DNA from: a virus
Virus record (IMG/VR): IMGVR_UViG_3300025687_000190
Span: 1 to 31,957 of that record
Length of the DNA stretch: 31,957 nucleotides
Direction: 5' to 3' (one strand)
Part shown: positions 16,332-24,343 of the stretch, in pieces
How the letters are laid out: every line of letters begins with the position of its first letter
How positions within the stretch are numbered: the stretch's first letter is position 1
Translations under genes and position numbers: made by a program
Notes under the pieces: generated by a model
What the model saw: the letters and a program-made list of their open reading frames with translations, nothing else
The model's database searches: none
Told to the model about the DNA's origin: nothing

Positions 16332-18281
16332 TTACCTACTCGTAATGTCTACGACTTCGCATACCCCCGCTGTGCAGGCAAGTTCTTGAGAGCCTGTAGT
16401 ATGATCCTCTCTCTCATATTCTCGCAGAAGCGTCCAGTTAATAGTGGATGGCATTCTCGCGGCCAAATTAGCGTAGGCCATTTCATCAATGTCTTGGTAG
16501 GGAGCCTGCTTATAAGTATGGTCTGAATAAGGCAGAAAACTAATACCCGAAATGGCATCAAAATTCTTAAATACCCAATCGCCAACACTAAGCCACTCAT
16601 CTTCTTTTACGCTCACTGTGATACTAGGCTTATGCTCACACCAATGCTCTTGGTAAATAAGCCAAAGTTCTAGATGCTCTAAAGCATTCATATCATCCCT
16701 ACAAACTGAAGCAGCGGGTGACTGCATGGGGAATGAAAACACAGTCGCACTTTCAGGACGCATAAAGTCTGGTTCAGCTGGAATACCTGCGTCCTTTAGA
16801 AACTGCGTCATAGGGTCTTTATTATCCGCCCTTACTGTACGGATGTAGAAAGGATTATGGCGAGCATGAATGCCACTAGCAGAATCAACAAGCTGCGAGA
16901 CTGTACCGCTAGGCTTGACACACGTAATAGCAGCAGACTGATTAATACCAAGAAGAGCAGCAAACTGCTTGTTAACTTCAACGGCTGTACTCCTAAGATC
17001 ACTTAACATACTAGCCAGATATTCTTTACCATTCTTTCCATTGCAATAAGAATTATCCATAATTCCTGTCAGAGATACTCCTAACAGGCGTTCTTCTTCA
17101 GTGTTCTTTCTCCAGATAGAACGCAGATACTTAAAGTCAGTTAGGCAGGATTGAAGAGTACCTAGAATAGTAGCTAACTCAACCTTCTCACGTAATGTTG
17201 CTTTAGTATCTCCCTCACGGACAACTACCTCAGATAGATTACAGAATTGATAAGGTCTAAGAATAATCTCTGAGCATGGATTGGTACCCCACCTTATCTT
17301 TTTAGTCTTTGCTTCATCCGAATAATTAGATCGTCTACCATTCTTAGCCACCTGTCTCTCCGCCGCTTGACGATTAAAGATGCCTCTTTCACCTGACTTA
17401 CTTTCGTAGAGAGAAAGCCACTCAGAAAAAAATACTTCCATCGAAGGTTTATCTTTATACGAGACAGAGTTGTTTGCCAATGATCTTTGTGAATCATTGA
17501 CCCACCATTCTCCAGACTTAGCCTTACGCATAGCGGTATCATTAAGATTAGACAGAGAGATAAGAGCAGAGCGACGAACACCGCCGACAACAACAATCTC
17601 GCCAATCTTGCACATAATATCGTGGGCTTCCAGTGGGTATAAGCGCCTCCCAGCAGCTCCCTTAATCTTAGATACCACAAAGTTAAATAAATCCTCTAGG
17701 GGTTCCGGGCCACTTGCTCTACCGCCAAATGTTTTAAGCCTAGCCCCAGCGGGGCGGACGTTAGATACATCCCATTGTGGAATCTGGCCAGCGTACAAGC
17801 AAGCAATTAACTCTCTTAGAGCCTTACACCATCCGATCTTACTGTCGTCTACGACGATAACAGTGTTGCTTTCATGGAAATCTTCATTAATGAGTGGTAG
17901 CTTATCTACATTCTCACGCTCAACAGAGAAGCCTACGCCTGTTCCGCACATAAGAATGTACATAGCTTCATCAAAAGCACGTAAAGAATCTACTGGTACA
18001 TATGAACAATTGTATGCTCCTACATGGCACCGCTCTAATGCTGGACCGGCAGTCATTACGGCTCTCATAGAAGGCATTACATCTAAATTTAGAACAGCCT
18101 TTTGCAGACGTTCTCTATATTCAGAGACATCTACACCTTTTTCTTTTTTGATGTAGTCAAATAGATAATCGAAGTAACGTGTAATAGTCTCTTCCCATGT
18201 CTCACGGCGCTGGTCTTCTTCTCTCCAGCGAGCATACCGTGAAAGAGCGATAAAGTTTTGATAGTCAGATGGTAATGCCAT
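16332..18281 (-). CDS. nrdJ: Adenosylcobalamin-dependent (class II) ribonucleoside-triphosphate reductase, 649 aa
   Basis: It reduces ribonucleotides to deoxyribonucleotides using B12 to make the radical. The monomeric RTPR type is supported by the start FIALSRYARW then RRETWEETITRY, by GTGVGFSVE (113-121), and by the active-site set Cys92 (NCSY), Asn334-Cys336-Glu338 (NPCSE) and Cys347 (FCNLSE). The C-terminal relay pair C-x4-C is at 636/641 (ACTAGVCE). At 649 residues it is somewhat shorter than the about 740-residue bacterial RTPR. B12 dependence means the host must make or import cobalamin, which fits marine Rhodobacterales or SAR116. Its ATG overlaps the DUF3310 stop (TAATG). Confidence 0.93.
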   Translation of the reverse strand: MALPSDYQNFIALSRYARWREEDQRRETWEETITRYFDYLFDYIKKEKGVDVSEYRERLQKAVLNLDVMPSMRAVMTAGPALERCHVGAYNCSYVPVDSLRAFDEAMYILMCGTGVGFSVERENVDKLPLINEDFHESNTVIVVDDSKIGWCKALRELIACLYAGQIPQWDVSNVRPAGARLKTFGGRASGPEPLEDLFNFVVSKIKGAAGRRLYPLEAHDIMCKIGEIVVVGGVRRSALISLSNLNDTAMRKAKSGEWWVNDSQRSLANNSVSYKDKPSMEVFFSEWLSLYESKSGERGIFNRQAAERQVAKNGRRSNYSDEAKTKKIRWGTNPCSEIILRPYQFCNLSEVVVREGDTKATLREKVELATILGTLQSCLTDFKYLRSIWRKNTEEERLLGVSLTGIMDNSYCNGKNGKEYLASMLSDLRSTAVEVNKQFAALLGINQSAAITCVKPSGTVSQLVDSASGIHARHNPFYIRTVRADNKDPMTQFLKDAGIPAEPDFMRPESATVFSFPMQSPAASVCRDDMNALEHLELWLIYQEHWCEHKPSITVSVKEDEWLSVGDWVFKNFDAISGISFLPYSDHTYKQAPYQDIDEMAYANLAARMPSTINWTLLREYEREDHTTGSQELACTAGVCEVVDITSR

Positions 18282-18559
18282 TATTGTTTTTCCTCCATAG
18301 AATTTACTACTGTTAGTAATAGTTTATTTAGATACCACTGTGCTTTTAGTAGGTCTTTTAGTGGGTCTTCTTTATGCTTAACCCTATAACGACTAACGTA
18401 CTTTAACACATTGCCTTTTAAATAACCTTCAAACTCTGCCTCTGTCATAGAGTTTTTGATTAAGTCGATGGTCTCCATGCTCGTAGTGTTATAGTGAGGT
18501 GGGCTATTGATAATATCAATAGGTTCGTTTTCTTCTGCCATTGCTAAGTACCCTTGCAT
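18281..18559 (-). CDS. DUF3310 protein, 92 aa
   Basis: The DUF3310 core is clear: SPPHYNTTSMETIDLI, EFEGYLKGNVLKYVSRYR, then DPLKDLLKAQWYLNKLL. The family is widespread in phages as a small protein linked to nucleotide metabolism genes; its biochemical role is unsettled. Here it lies directly before RNR with a one-base overlap, matching that association. Two starts are possible: the ATG at 18559, two bases after the upstream stop, or the ATG at 18541 (MAEENEPID) with AAGGG about nine bases upstream. Confidence 0.85.
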   Translation of the reverse strand: MQGYLAMAEENEPIDIINSPPHYNTTSMETIDLIKNSMTEAEFEGYLKGNVLKYVSRYRVKHKEDPLKDLLKAQWYLNKLLLTVVNSMEEKQ

Positions 18560-18561
18560 TA

Positions 18562-18906
18562 CTATTGTTTTCCGAAGTTTATTTTTACGACGTTACCTTC
18601 CGCACTAACGACTCTATTAGTAGGCTTAGGGTCATCCCCTAATAAGTAGGTGCCATCACTTGAGGATGCTAGCATGTCTTCTGCTGCCTCTTTTATATCA
18701 AGATTTTCTTCATATAAAAGAAGCGACACAGACATGAGAGCCCCCATATTTAATAGGATATCTTTACCCTCTTCGTCAAGAGGTATGTCGTTAGGGCATA
18801 CTAAGGATACATCAATCTCACCGTCCCACTCCTTCTTATTATCTAAGATGGGTAAAATCTTTATGTATAACGCATCACTGGAGAGTACATCTCGTATCGT
18901 TGTCAT
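18562..18906 (-). CDS. Acidic protein of unknown function, 114 aa
   Basis: I recognise no family. The protein is acidic with a hydrophobic helix in the middle (LLNMGALMSVSLLLYEE, about 50-67) and a Ser/Asp-rich loop (ASSSDGTYLLGDDPKPTN). It ends in VVKINFGKQ. It is coupled to endonuclease I by an ATGA overlap and has AAAAGGAAAATAAA as ribosome site. Its place between endonuclease I and DUF3310 suggests an accessory DNA-metabolism role, but nothing in the sequence proves this. Confidence 0.65.
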   Translation of the reverse strand: MTTIRDVLSSDALYIKILPILDNKKEWDGEIDVSLVCPNDIPLDEEGKDILLNMGALMSVSLLLYEENLDIKEAAEDMLASSSDGTYLLGDDPKPTNRVVSAEGNVVKINFGKQ

Positions 18907-19352
18907 TTTATTTTCCTTTTATTAGGAAAGGTTACGAAGGTTGGTACGCTGCTCTTCGGTGGTTCCTCTAACCACTCATCGGGGATACTAACATCACTAT
19001 ATAGAAAGCCATTATTCTCACACCACATAGCATATGTGGTCTTTGATCCCTTTGCAATACGGGCTCTACTATTAGAGAATACAAAACGAATGTCAAGGGT
19101 AGGATGCTGCGACTTAATAAGCTTGTGCTTACGCCTGTCTGCTGCTACAAACCTGCCCTTGGTTTCGACTATGATGTTGTTAGGTAACACGAAATCTGGG
19201 GTATAGGTTCGGTAAGCTAAATCTTCCCACTGAATTTTAATCTTCTCGTAGGTAAAATCTATACCTGCATCCTTAAGGGTGTCAGATATTTTTAGCTCTA
19301 GGCCAGACCTATACCCTAGCCTTTTAGCGTGTCTATGCCCTTCTTCATACAT
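18903..19352 (-). CDS. T7 gp3-type endonuclease I (Holliday junction resolvase), 149 aa
   Basis: The full active site of T7 endonuclease I is in place: Glu19 (YRSGLELKI), Asp53 (TPDFVLPN), Glu63 and Lys65 (IIVETKGRF), followed by DRRKHKLIKSQHPTLDIRFVF. T7 residues are E20, D55, E65 and K67 at the same spacing, and length is the same (149). The enzyme resolves branched DNA and degrades host DNA in T7. It starts inside the end of the upstream coiled-coil gene (8-base overlap) and lies with the exonuclease, helicase and polymerase genes of the replication module. Confidence 0.92.
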   Translation of the reverse strand: MYEEGHRHAKRLGYRSGLELKISDTLKDAGIDFTYEKIKIQWEDLAYRTYTPDFVLPNNIIVETKGRFVAADRRKHKLIKSQHPTLDIRFVFSNSRARIAKGSKTTYAMWCENNGFLYSDVSIPDEWLEEPPKSSVPTFVTFPNKRKIK

Positions 19353-19602
19353 ACAGATAGCGGAAGCTATATGGGGTTAGCATTTTGCTTGTGGCACCTC
19401 CTAGAGCAATCATCTCATCTCTAATGGCTTTACTGTTTTCTTTTTGTGTTTCTAATAAGGAACGTAGATTACTATATCGTTTTTCATCATACACCTTTAC
19501 AGCCAACACTAAGTCGTCTCTTAGGTTCTGAATTTTATCCTTAATGTCTTGTACATGATTTAATAGTTCATCAAGGGACATATCTCTATAGTCTTTAGTC
19601 AT
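19345..19602 (-). CDS. Small coiled-coil protein of unknown function, 85 aa
   Basis: The sequence is helical almost throughout: LDELLNHVQDIKDKIQNLRDD then YSNLRSLLETQKENSKAIRDEM, with heptad leucines and many charges, ending in an aromatic tail (YSFRYLYV). No family was recognised. The ATG overlaps the exonuclease stop (ATGA) and has AAGGAAGCAAC upstream. Because it is wedged between the exonuclease and endonuclease I it may be a partner or scaffold for one of them. That is an inference from position. Confidence 0.65.
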   Translation of the reverse strand: MTKDYRDMSLDELLNHVQDIKDKIQNLRDDLVLAVKVYDEKRYSNLRSLLETQKENSKAIRDEMIALGGATSKMLTPYSFRYLYV

Positions 19603-20453
19603 GTTGCTTCCTTTATATATACATAATCTACATCTGCTGGATTTCTAGCAGACGATGGGATAGATGGACGAGTATCTAAACCGGGCCAACAATCCCTCTT
19701 AAAATCACAGAACTTACAGGTATCTGACAATACCTTATTTCCTGTAGCTTTGCCTCTAAAAGTTTCATCTATTGCTGTGTAGTTTCTTTCAAATTTATTC
19801 TCCTCTAGCCTCCTTACTTTTTGTAGGAGCTGTGTGCAAACAGCATCAACGTCTACACCATTAGCTTCTACGTACTTAAACTGGCCGTTGGCTTTATTGA
19901 TAACCCACCAACCACCAATCTTCTTGCCAGATGCTTTTGCATAGCCAGCAAGTTGTCCTATATAGCCAAAGGCATCACTCTTTTCAAGGCTTTCTAAAGA
20001 ACTAAATTTATTTTGATATGACCAAGGTGATGCAGACTTAATATCATCAATAGCACCATTGATGCTTAAGTCCGTAGTTCCTTTAACTTCTATTCCATCG
20101 CCAAGCTTTAAGACAACCTCTTCGCTACCTTCGTATTGAACTCCTGCCTCTGTAAGCAGCCCTTTAAATACGGCTTCGACGATGTCACCCATCATCATAT
20201 TCATAACAAAGTTATAGGAGCGCCCTTCTGCCACCTCTGGTTTGTTTTTCTCATACCAAAGTTGGCAATAAGGACGCCCTATGTTTGACATTCGGATGCG
20301 AAAGGCATCCCTTTTACCCCCTCTGAACTGACGTACAAGAGCTTCCTTAACGTCTGAGGTAATCTGATTTATAGTATTTTCAGATACCTCTGCGTCTTTC
20401 TCGCGCAGACGAGAAAGGAGAATATGTAATGCCAATTCAGAGGGGTGGTTCAT
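19599..20453 (-). CDS. Cas4/RecB-like PD-(D/E)XK exonuclease with Fe-S cysteines, 284 aa
   Basis: Motifs in order: Cys63 (GRPYCQLWYE), GDIVEAVFKGLL (Glu93), GTTDLS (Asp128), DDIKSAS (Asp136/137 and Lys139), GYIGQLAGYA (Gln167, motif III QxxxY), and a C-terminal C-x2-C-x5-C (Cys246, 249, 255). The one-plus-three cysteine layout around the nuclease core is that of Cas4/AddB-like 4Fe-4S nucleases. It probably fills the 5'-3' exonuclease role (T7 gp6) in host DNA breakdown, primer removal and recombination. It is adjacent to the 299-residue putative DNA-binding protein (one-base overlap), which may be a functional pair. Confidence 0.85.
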   Translation of the reverse strand: MNHPSELALHILLSRLREKDAEVSENTINQITSDVKEALVRQFRGGKRDAFRIRMSNIGRPYCQLWYEKNKPEVAEGRSYNFVMNMMMGDIVEAVFKGLLTEAGVQYEGSEEVVLKLGDGIEVKGTTDLSINGAIDDIKSASPWSYQNKFSSLESLEKSDAFGYIGQLAGYAKASGKKIGGWWVINKANGQFKYVEANGVDVDAVCTQLLQKVRRLEENKFERNYTAIDETFRGKATGNKVLSDTCKFCDFKRDCWPGLDTRPSIPSSARNPADVDYVYIKEAT

Positions 20454-21352
20454 TATGCAGCTTCTCCTTCAACCTCAATGAAGCTGTCTAACAGCGCGTT
20501 TTGTCCGCTCGGTAGATCATCCCCATTAACTTTTGTGTCCCACTGACGTAGGACATAGCTGTTGTAGTTGTTCACCCAATCTAAGAAGGACTCAAAAAGC
20601 GCCTGCTCCTCTCCATTAATGTCAAACTTATTAGAGAGGTCTAGATCAAGCTTAGGTAGATAGAAGGATTCTCCGTTAGGCAAGACTCTTTCCGTTGAAG
20701 AGACATTGATCCTACGGTGCATAGGTAGTTCTTTACGTGAATAGAGAGAACGGAAAGGGGCATTGCTATCCTTGAAGGCATCCCTATTATCAATCTCCCA
20801 GATCACTGGGATGTCTTTTTCTAAGTCAACCTGCTCTCCAGATGCATTGACTACACCATAAAGAGTTACTGTACCAAAGATAGCACGAGTACGCTTAATC
20901 TGTTTAATAACGGACTTAAGAGCATCAGGGACAGCGTTCCAATCTTTGATATAGCCCGCTGGCTTACCACAATTGAAACCCCCTTCTGTGTCTTTTAAAT
21001 CGCTATTAAGGTCTGTTGCCATAACAGTCTTGATAAACTTGTTAGGTTCATCTCCACTCCCCCGCACAAAGCGTTTATACAAAACACGCTGCATGTAGGG
21101 GCGTAGGTGTGCAGACTCTGCATAGAAAAGCTCTCTCGTATCTGCGTTTTCTAATTTGATGTGTCCTGCTTCGACTACTTCTACATTGACCATTTTACCT
21201 TTGACTTCTTGCTTACCTACAATAGGTTTCTGCAATAGTCCAAGGCGGGATAGGCTGTTGGTCCGCGTTTCTGAGCCTTCAGATGCGAGCAACATACCAG
21301 CAGCTTTAGCTAGATCAGCAAAGCTGTTATTCGTCGTCATAAGTTCAGTCAT
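20453..21352 (-). CDS. Replication-module protein of unknown fold, possible ssDNA-binding role, 299 aa
   Basis: No catalytic motif is evident. The protein is mixed alpha/beta with a Lys/Arg-rich stretch (LRPYMQRVLYKRFVRGSGDEPNKF, about 83-106) and a segment IFGTVTLYGVVNASGEQVDLEKD (158-180) that could be an OB-like strand pair. The C-terminus is acidic (SFIEVEGEAA), as in many single-strand DNA-binding proteins. It lies between polymerase and exonuclease, where podoviruses often keep the SSB, and has its own promoter in front (21380-21408), which fits a product needed in large amounts. The SSB role is inferred from place, promoter and tail. Confidence 0.6.
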   Translation of the reverse strand: MTELMTTNNSFADLAKAAGMLLASEGSETRTNSLSRLGLLQKPIVGKQEVKGKMVNVEVVEAGHIKLENADTRELFYAESAHLRPYMQRVLYKRFVRGSGDEPNKFIKTVMATDLNSDLKDTEGGFNCGKPAGYIKDWNAVPDALKSVIKQIKRTRAIFGTVTLYGVVNASGEQVDLEKDIPVIWEIDNRDAFKDSNAPFRSLYSRKELPMHRRINVSSTERVLPNGESFYLPKLDLDLSNKFDINGEEQALFESFLDWVNNYNSYVLRQWDTKVNGDDLPSGQNALLDSFIEVEGEAA

Positions 21353-21364
21353 GTTTTACTCCAT

Positions 21365-21399
21365 AAAAAAAGGAAGAGAGTTATATCACTCAACCTCTT
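21365..21399 (-). terminator. Possible weak intrinsic terminator after the polymerase gene
   Basis: On the minus strand AAGAG-GTT pairs with AAC-(T)-CTCTT (8 bp with one bulged T) around a 9-base loop, followed by CC and a run of seven T (21371-21365). The stem is AT-rich and weak. It shares bases with the -10 element of the promoter, so the site may end part of the upstream transcripts and start new ones. A T-run by chance is the alternative. Confidence 0.35.
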
Positions 21400-21408
21400 T
21401 TGTGTCAA
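21380..21408 (-). promoter_or_regulatory. Sigma-70 type promoter inside the 3' end of the polymerase gene
   Basis: On the minus strand TTGACA (21408-21403, perfect -35) is followed by a 17-base spacer and TATAAC (21385-21380, five of six matches to the -10). The -35 lies in the codons for the last residues of DNA polymerase (LDTKEVE). Transcription would start about 10 bases before a T-run and give a short leader before the 20453-21352 gene. It overlaps a possible terminator hairpin. Confidence 0.65.
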
Positions 21409-23425
21409 GCCAATTCGGTCCTATTTTTGCCTCTAAAAGAAGAGGCACATTAAAGTCTATGTCCCATTGCTGGTCGATAAGACGCTTAAGATTTTTGTTA
21501 GTTTTGTCTATTACGGATAGTGCATCTTTTACCTCCTCTGGATGTACGTCTAAGACGATAGAATCATGTACTGTGTTTACAATACATGTATTCAAACCTT
21601 CTAATTGCTCCTCAATATAGATGAGGGCAAGTGGTACAATGTCCGCAGTAGCAAACGACTGTACTGGATAGTTCTTTATCTGCGTGAAGAATGTAGGTGT
21701 GCCATTTGCCCTACGTTCAATGTTAGGAAAAGCAAACTGCCTACCAGAAGGTGTAGTTATACGGCCCTCATTTAAAGCTTCTTTGGCGAGTTCCCTGTGC
21801 CAACGCGCGATGCCTTGGTACTTTTCTCCAAAGTGTTCATAGTATCTGGCTTCGGCAGAAGATCGTCCAAACCCGGTAGCTCCGTAGAGAGGGGCGAAGG
21901 TGTGGGCTTTTGCCTCTTGGCGAGTTGTAGGTTGGCCTGCATTACTGATAACCTGTGCTGTATAGGAATGTACATCGAACCCATTGCTTACTTCCTGTAT
22001 AGCTGTTTGATCCTGAGACAGATATGCAGCTACTCGAAATTCCAATTGAGCAAAGTCAGCCTCTAGTATCTGGCCATTTTCCCACCGCGATACAAAACAC
22101 CTCTTGACAGGGAAGGTTCCGCCGCGCGGCATGTTCTGCATGTTAGGATTGCGGCCAGAAAAACGACCTGTAGATGTAACAGCCTGTGTAAGCTGTACAT
22201 GTAACTTTTTATCGTCCTTTGTAAAGGAACTAATACCCTCGACGAAGGAAGATAAATATGTCTCTACTGCACTTAGGCGCATAACCTTACTCAAGAAATT
22301 GTGAGCAACATCTTTCTTTAAGGAAATAGCAGTAGAAGCCAGTGTTGTCAAGTCAGACTTATTTGTACTAAATCCATTGGCTGTAACCCACTTCTCATTA
22401 GGTGCGCTAAACTTTAGCCCAGCTACTTCATTAGTAGATACAAACAGATAGCCTTCTCCCTCGCAGCCATTGCACTTAGTAGGTTTGGAGAAAGGCTTTC
22501 CATCCTTTTTTGTTTTGAAGACTTTACCTTTGCCGTAGCAAACTTTACACTGTCTAGCTGTCTTCTTGTATATGAGTTCACTACCACTGGATACTGTACT
22601 TCTAAATTCCGCTGCATTCATTCCTCTATGAAATAGGTCTGGCCAACTCTTTTTATCTAGTGGCTTTCTAGAATAGATTACCCAAGATAACTGCTCTGGG
22701 CTGTTTAGATTTATGGGATAGTCCCCCATAAGCTTGTTTGTATTCTCATCTAACTCTTTGATTAGTTGCTGACGTTCATCTGTGTACTGAACACGAACGT
22801 CTTCTAAGACTTCCTTATCGACAGAGAAACCGCTCTTATTCATCTTGGCTAATGACAAAGCAACCCTGTTCGTTAGTTGCACAGTAGAAGTAAGACTTAC
22901 ATTATCAGGTCTCTGTAGATCTGAAAGGTGAGCTGTATATAAGAGTTCTGTTACAGCTAAGTCGTCTAGGAGATAAGAAGACAGTTCATCATGAGGAATA
23001 TCAGCTACGCTAACATCCTCTTTTAGGTATTGCTTAAGAGTGTCCTGCTTCTTTATAGGCAAGCAGCGACGTTCTGCGCAAGCCTCCAAAGAGAGGGGGT
23101 TCTTTAACCCCTTATGTAAGAGGTATTCTACTAGCATGGTATCCCAAACAGGATTATCGTACGTTAAGCCTACCTCCCACAACCACGTTAGATCATGTAC
23201 AATATTGTGACCAATCATGAGAGTAGTTTTAGATAAAATATCCTGTAGCTCTTGCTTATTGCTGACATACCGAGTATCGCTATGGTTGTAAGTAAAAAGT
23301 CTCGACTCACCCCCCAAAAATTTGACCCCTACCATCACTAAACTATTAGTAGATTCGTAGGGGTCTAAGTGTTTCTTGCCGTTCTTAGTTGTAACCGTAT
23401 TCTCAACGTCTAAGACGATTTGCAT
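21386..23425 (-). CDS. polA: Family A DNA polymerase with 3'-5' exonuclease and DnaJ-like zinc insert, 679 aa
   Basis: The exonuclease domain has DVE (Asp6, Glu8), GHNIVHDLTWL (Asp78) and YLLDDLAVTELLY. A zinc-finger-like insert at 293-325 has two C-x2-C-x-G-x-G motifs (CKVCYGKG and CNGCEGEG), like half of the DnaJ cysteine domain. The polymerase part has motif A EADFAQLEFRVAAY (Asp457), motif B R502-x3-K506-x3-F510-x3-YG and motif C VHDSIVLDV (Asp621). Phe510 corresponds to E. coli Pol I position 762. A DnaJ-like central domain in this position is the feature I recall for HMO-2011. The start has TAGGAGTACTCA upstream, sharing the stop of the preceding 59-residue ORF. The last seven residues code over a promoter. 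Confidence 0.95.
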   Translation of the reverse strand: MQIVLDVENTVTTKNGKKHLDPYESTNSLVMVGVKFLGGESRLFTYNHSDTRYVSNKQELQDILSKTTLMIGHNIVHDLTWLWEVGLTYDNPVWDTMLVEYLLHKGLKNPLSLEACAERRCLPIKKQDTLKQYLKEDVSVADIPHDELSSYLLDDLAVTELLYTAHLSDLQRPDNVSLTSTVQLTNRVALSLAKMNKSGFSVDKEVLEDVRVQYTDERQQLIKELDENTNKLMGDYPINLNSPEQLSWVIYSRKPLDKKSWPDLFHRGMNAAEFRSTVSSGSELIYKKTARQCKVCYGKGKVFKTKKDGKPFSKPTKCNGCEGEGYLFVSTNEVAGLKFSAPNEKWVTANGFSTNKSDLTTLASTAISLKKDVAHNFLSKVMRLSAVETYLSSFVEGISSFTKDDKKLHVQLTQAVTSTGRFSGRNPNMQNMPRGGTFPVKRCFVSRWENGQILEADFAQLEFRVAAYLSQDQTAIQEVSNGFDVHSYTAQVISNAGQPTTRQEAKAHTFAPLYGATGFGRSSAEARYYEHFGEKYQGIARWHRELAKEALNEGRITTPSGRQFAFPNIERRANGTPTFFTQIKNYPVQSFATADIVPLALIYIEEQLEGLNTCIVNTVHDSIVLDVHPEEVKDALSVIDKTNKNLKRLIDQQWDIDFNVPLLLEAKIGPNWLDTKEVE

Positions 23426-23434
23426 TGAGTACTC

Positions 23435-23614
23435 CTAATGCAAGGGAGGAGGGGCATTCAAATGTTCGAAAACTAATTCCCAGTAGTCACATAGATTTTT
23501 ATACGCCTCCCATATACAATAGAGGTCATCAGGTGTGAAGCTGTCATCATTCTGCATCCTACTCCTTAGCTTAGTGGTTATCTGTAGCAGCATATAGCAG
23601 TCAGGAGAAAACAT
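23435..23614 (-). CDS. Small Cys- and Trp-containing protein of unknown function, 59 aa
   Basis: This ORF fills the gap between the deaminase and polymerase genes. Its ATG follows GGAGG with a 5-base spacer, and its TAG stop is merged with the GGAG site of the polymerase gene (TAGGAGTACTCAATG). The peptide begins MFSPDCYMLLQITTKLRSRM and has FTPDDLYCIWEAYKNLCDYW in the middle. It reads as helical with three cysteines and two tryptophans, but no family was recognised. Tight spacing and good ribosome sites on both sides support it as a real gene. Confidence 0.65.
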   Translation of the reverse strand: MFSPDCYMLLQITTKLRSRMQNDDSFTPDDLYCIWEAYKNLCDYWELVFEHLNAPPPLH

Positions 23615-23625
23615 AATAGCCTCCG

Positions 23626-24063
23626 TCAGGTGTAATCGAACAGCGACATTGACGAATGCCTACGTTCAGCGACATTAAAGACACCACATCGCCTATCGTT
23701 TATAGAGTAGTATACAGTACGTAATTCAGCCTCTATGATAAATTGGGTGCATACTTTACACGGCTTAGATAAAGCCATAGATGAGTCCGCAAGTATTCTA
23801 CAAACGTATAAGTCTAGACCTTTACAGTTGTCTAGTCCATACCTGAAGAGAGCATGTTGTTCAGCGTGTAAATGTGGCCACTGTGTTCTATGACGCAGAA
23901 GGGGGTGTGTCTTATAACTGTTTACACCAGAACAAACTACGTATTTATCTACGAGTACTGCACCTAAACGAAACCTGCTGCCTTTGCTGGAATGTACGCC
24001 GGGTGTAGTCAAGGCAGCAGTTCTCGCGTGTTCAAGAAACTTGTTTACGTAGTATTTACTCAT
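23626..24063 (-). CDS. Cytidine/deoxycytidylate deaminase-family protein, 145 aa
   Basis: The zinc site of the deaminase fold is complete: HAE (His66, Glu68) in WPHLHAEQHALFRYG, and P-C-x2-C (Cys102, Cys105) in SKPCKVCTQF. The N-terminal part RFRLGAVLVDKYVVCSGVNSYKTHP is the usual strand pair before the active site. Phage members mostly convert dCMP to dUMP, which would feed ThyX two genes upstream; other cytidine or tRNA substrates cannot be excluded. It is coupled to its neighbour by an ATGA overlap. Its end touches the ribosome site of the 59-residue ORF. Confidence 0.85.
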   Translation of the reverse strand: MSKYYVNKFLEHARTAALTTPGVHSSKGSRFRLGAVLVDKYVVCSGVNSYKTHPLLRHRTQWPHLHAEQHALFRYGLDNCKGLDLYVCRILADSSMALSKPCKVCTQFIIEAELRTVYYSINDRRCGVFNVAERRHSSMSLFDYT

Positions 24064-24338
24064 GCCTTTCTATCTAACATAAAGCGTGCCGCATCTATTG
24101 CCATATGTACGTTGTTTTCAAAGGCAGACAAAAGAAGTTTTAATGCTGTAGCATCAACGTCATTAAACCTACCATCAGGATATTGATAATCTTTAATCAT
24201 AGACTGAATCATATCGTCGATGTTATAGTTAATTACTTTAGGTTCATCTGAATCATCACCAAACCATACTAGTATATCAAAGTTACCATCATCCGATAAA
24301 ACCGTATCAACATCAAGCTTAATAGTTACGTACTTCAT
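24060..24338 (-). CDS. Acidic protein of unknown function, 92 aa
   Basis: The protein starts with strand-like MKYVTIKLDVDTVLSDDGNF, is acidic throughout (GDDSDEPK), and ends in an Ala-rich helix (SAFENNVHMAIDAARFMLDRKA). No family was recognised. It lies between ThyX and the deaminase, overlapping the deaminase ATG by four bases, so it is probably co-translated with them. A nucleotide-metabolism link is inference from position. Confidence 0.65.
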   Translation of the reverse strand: MKYVTIKLDVDTVLSDDGNFDILVWFGDDSDEPKVINYNIDDMIQSMIKDYQYPDGRFNDVDATALKLLLSAFENNVHMAIDAARFMLDRKA

Positions 24339-24343
24339 TTGTA

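Noticed and set aside
17470-18156. 228-residue plus-strand ORF
   Set aside because: It is fully antisense to the RNR gene, whose catalytic motifs are unambiguous.
19060-19096. Minus-strand promoter starting at TTGACA inside endonuclease I
   Set aside because: No -10 better than three of six matches lies at 16-18 bases.
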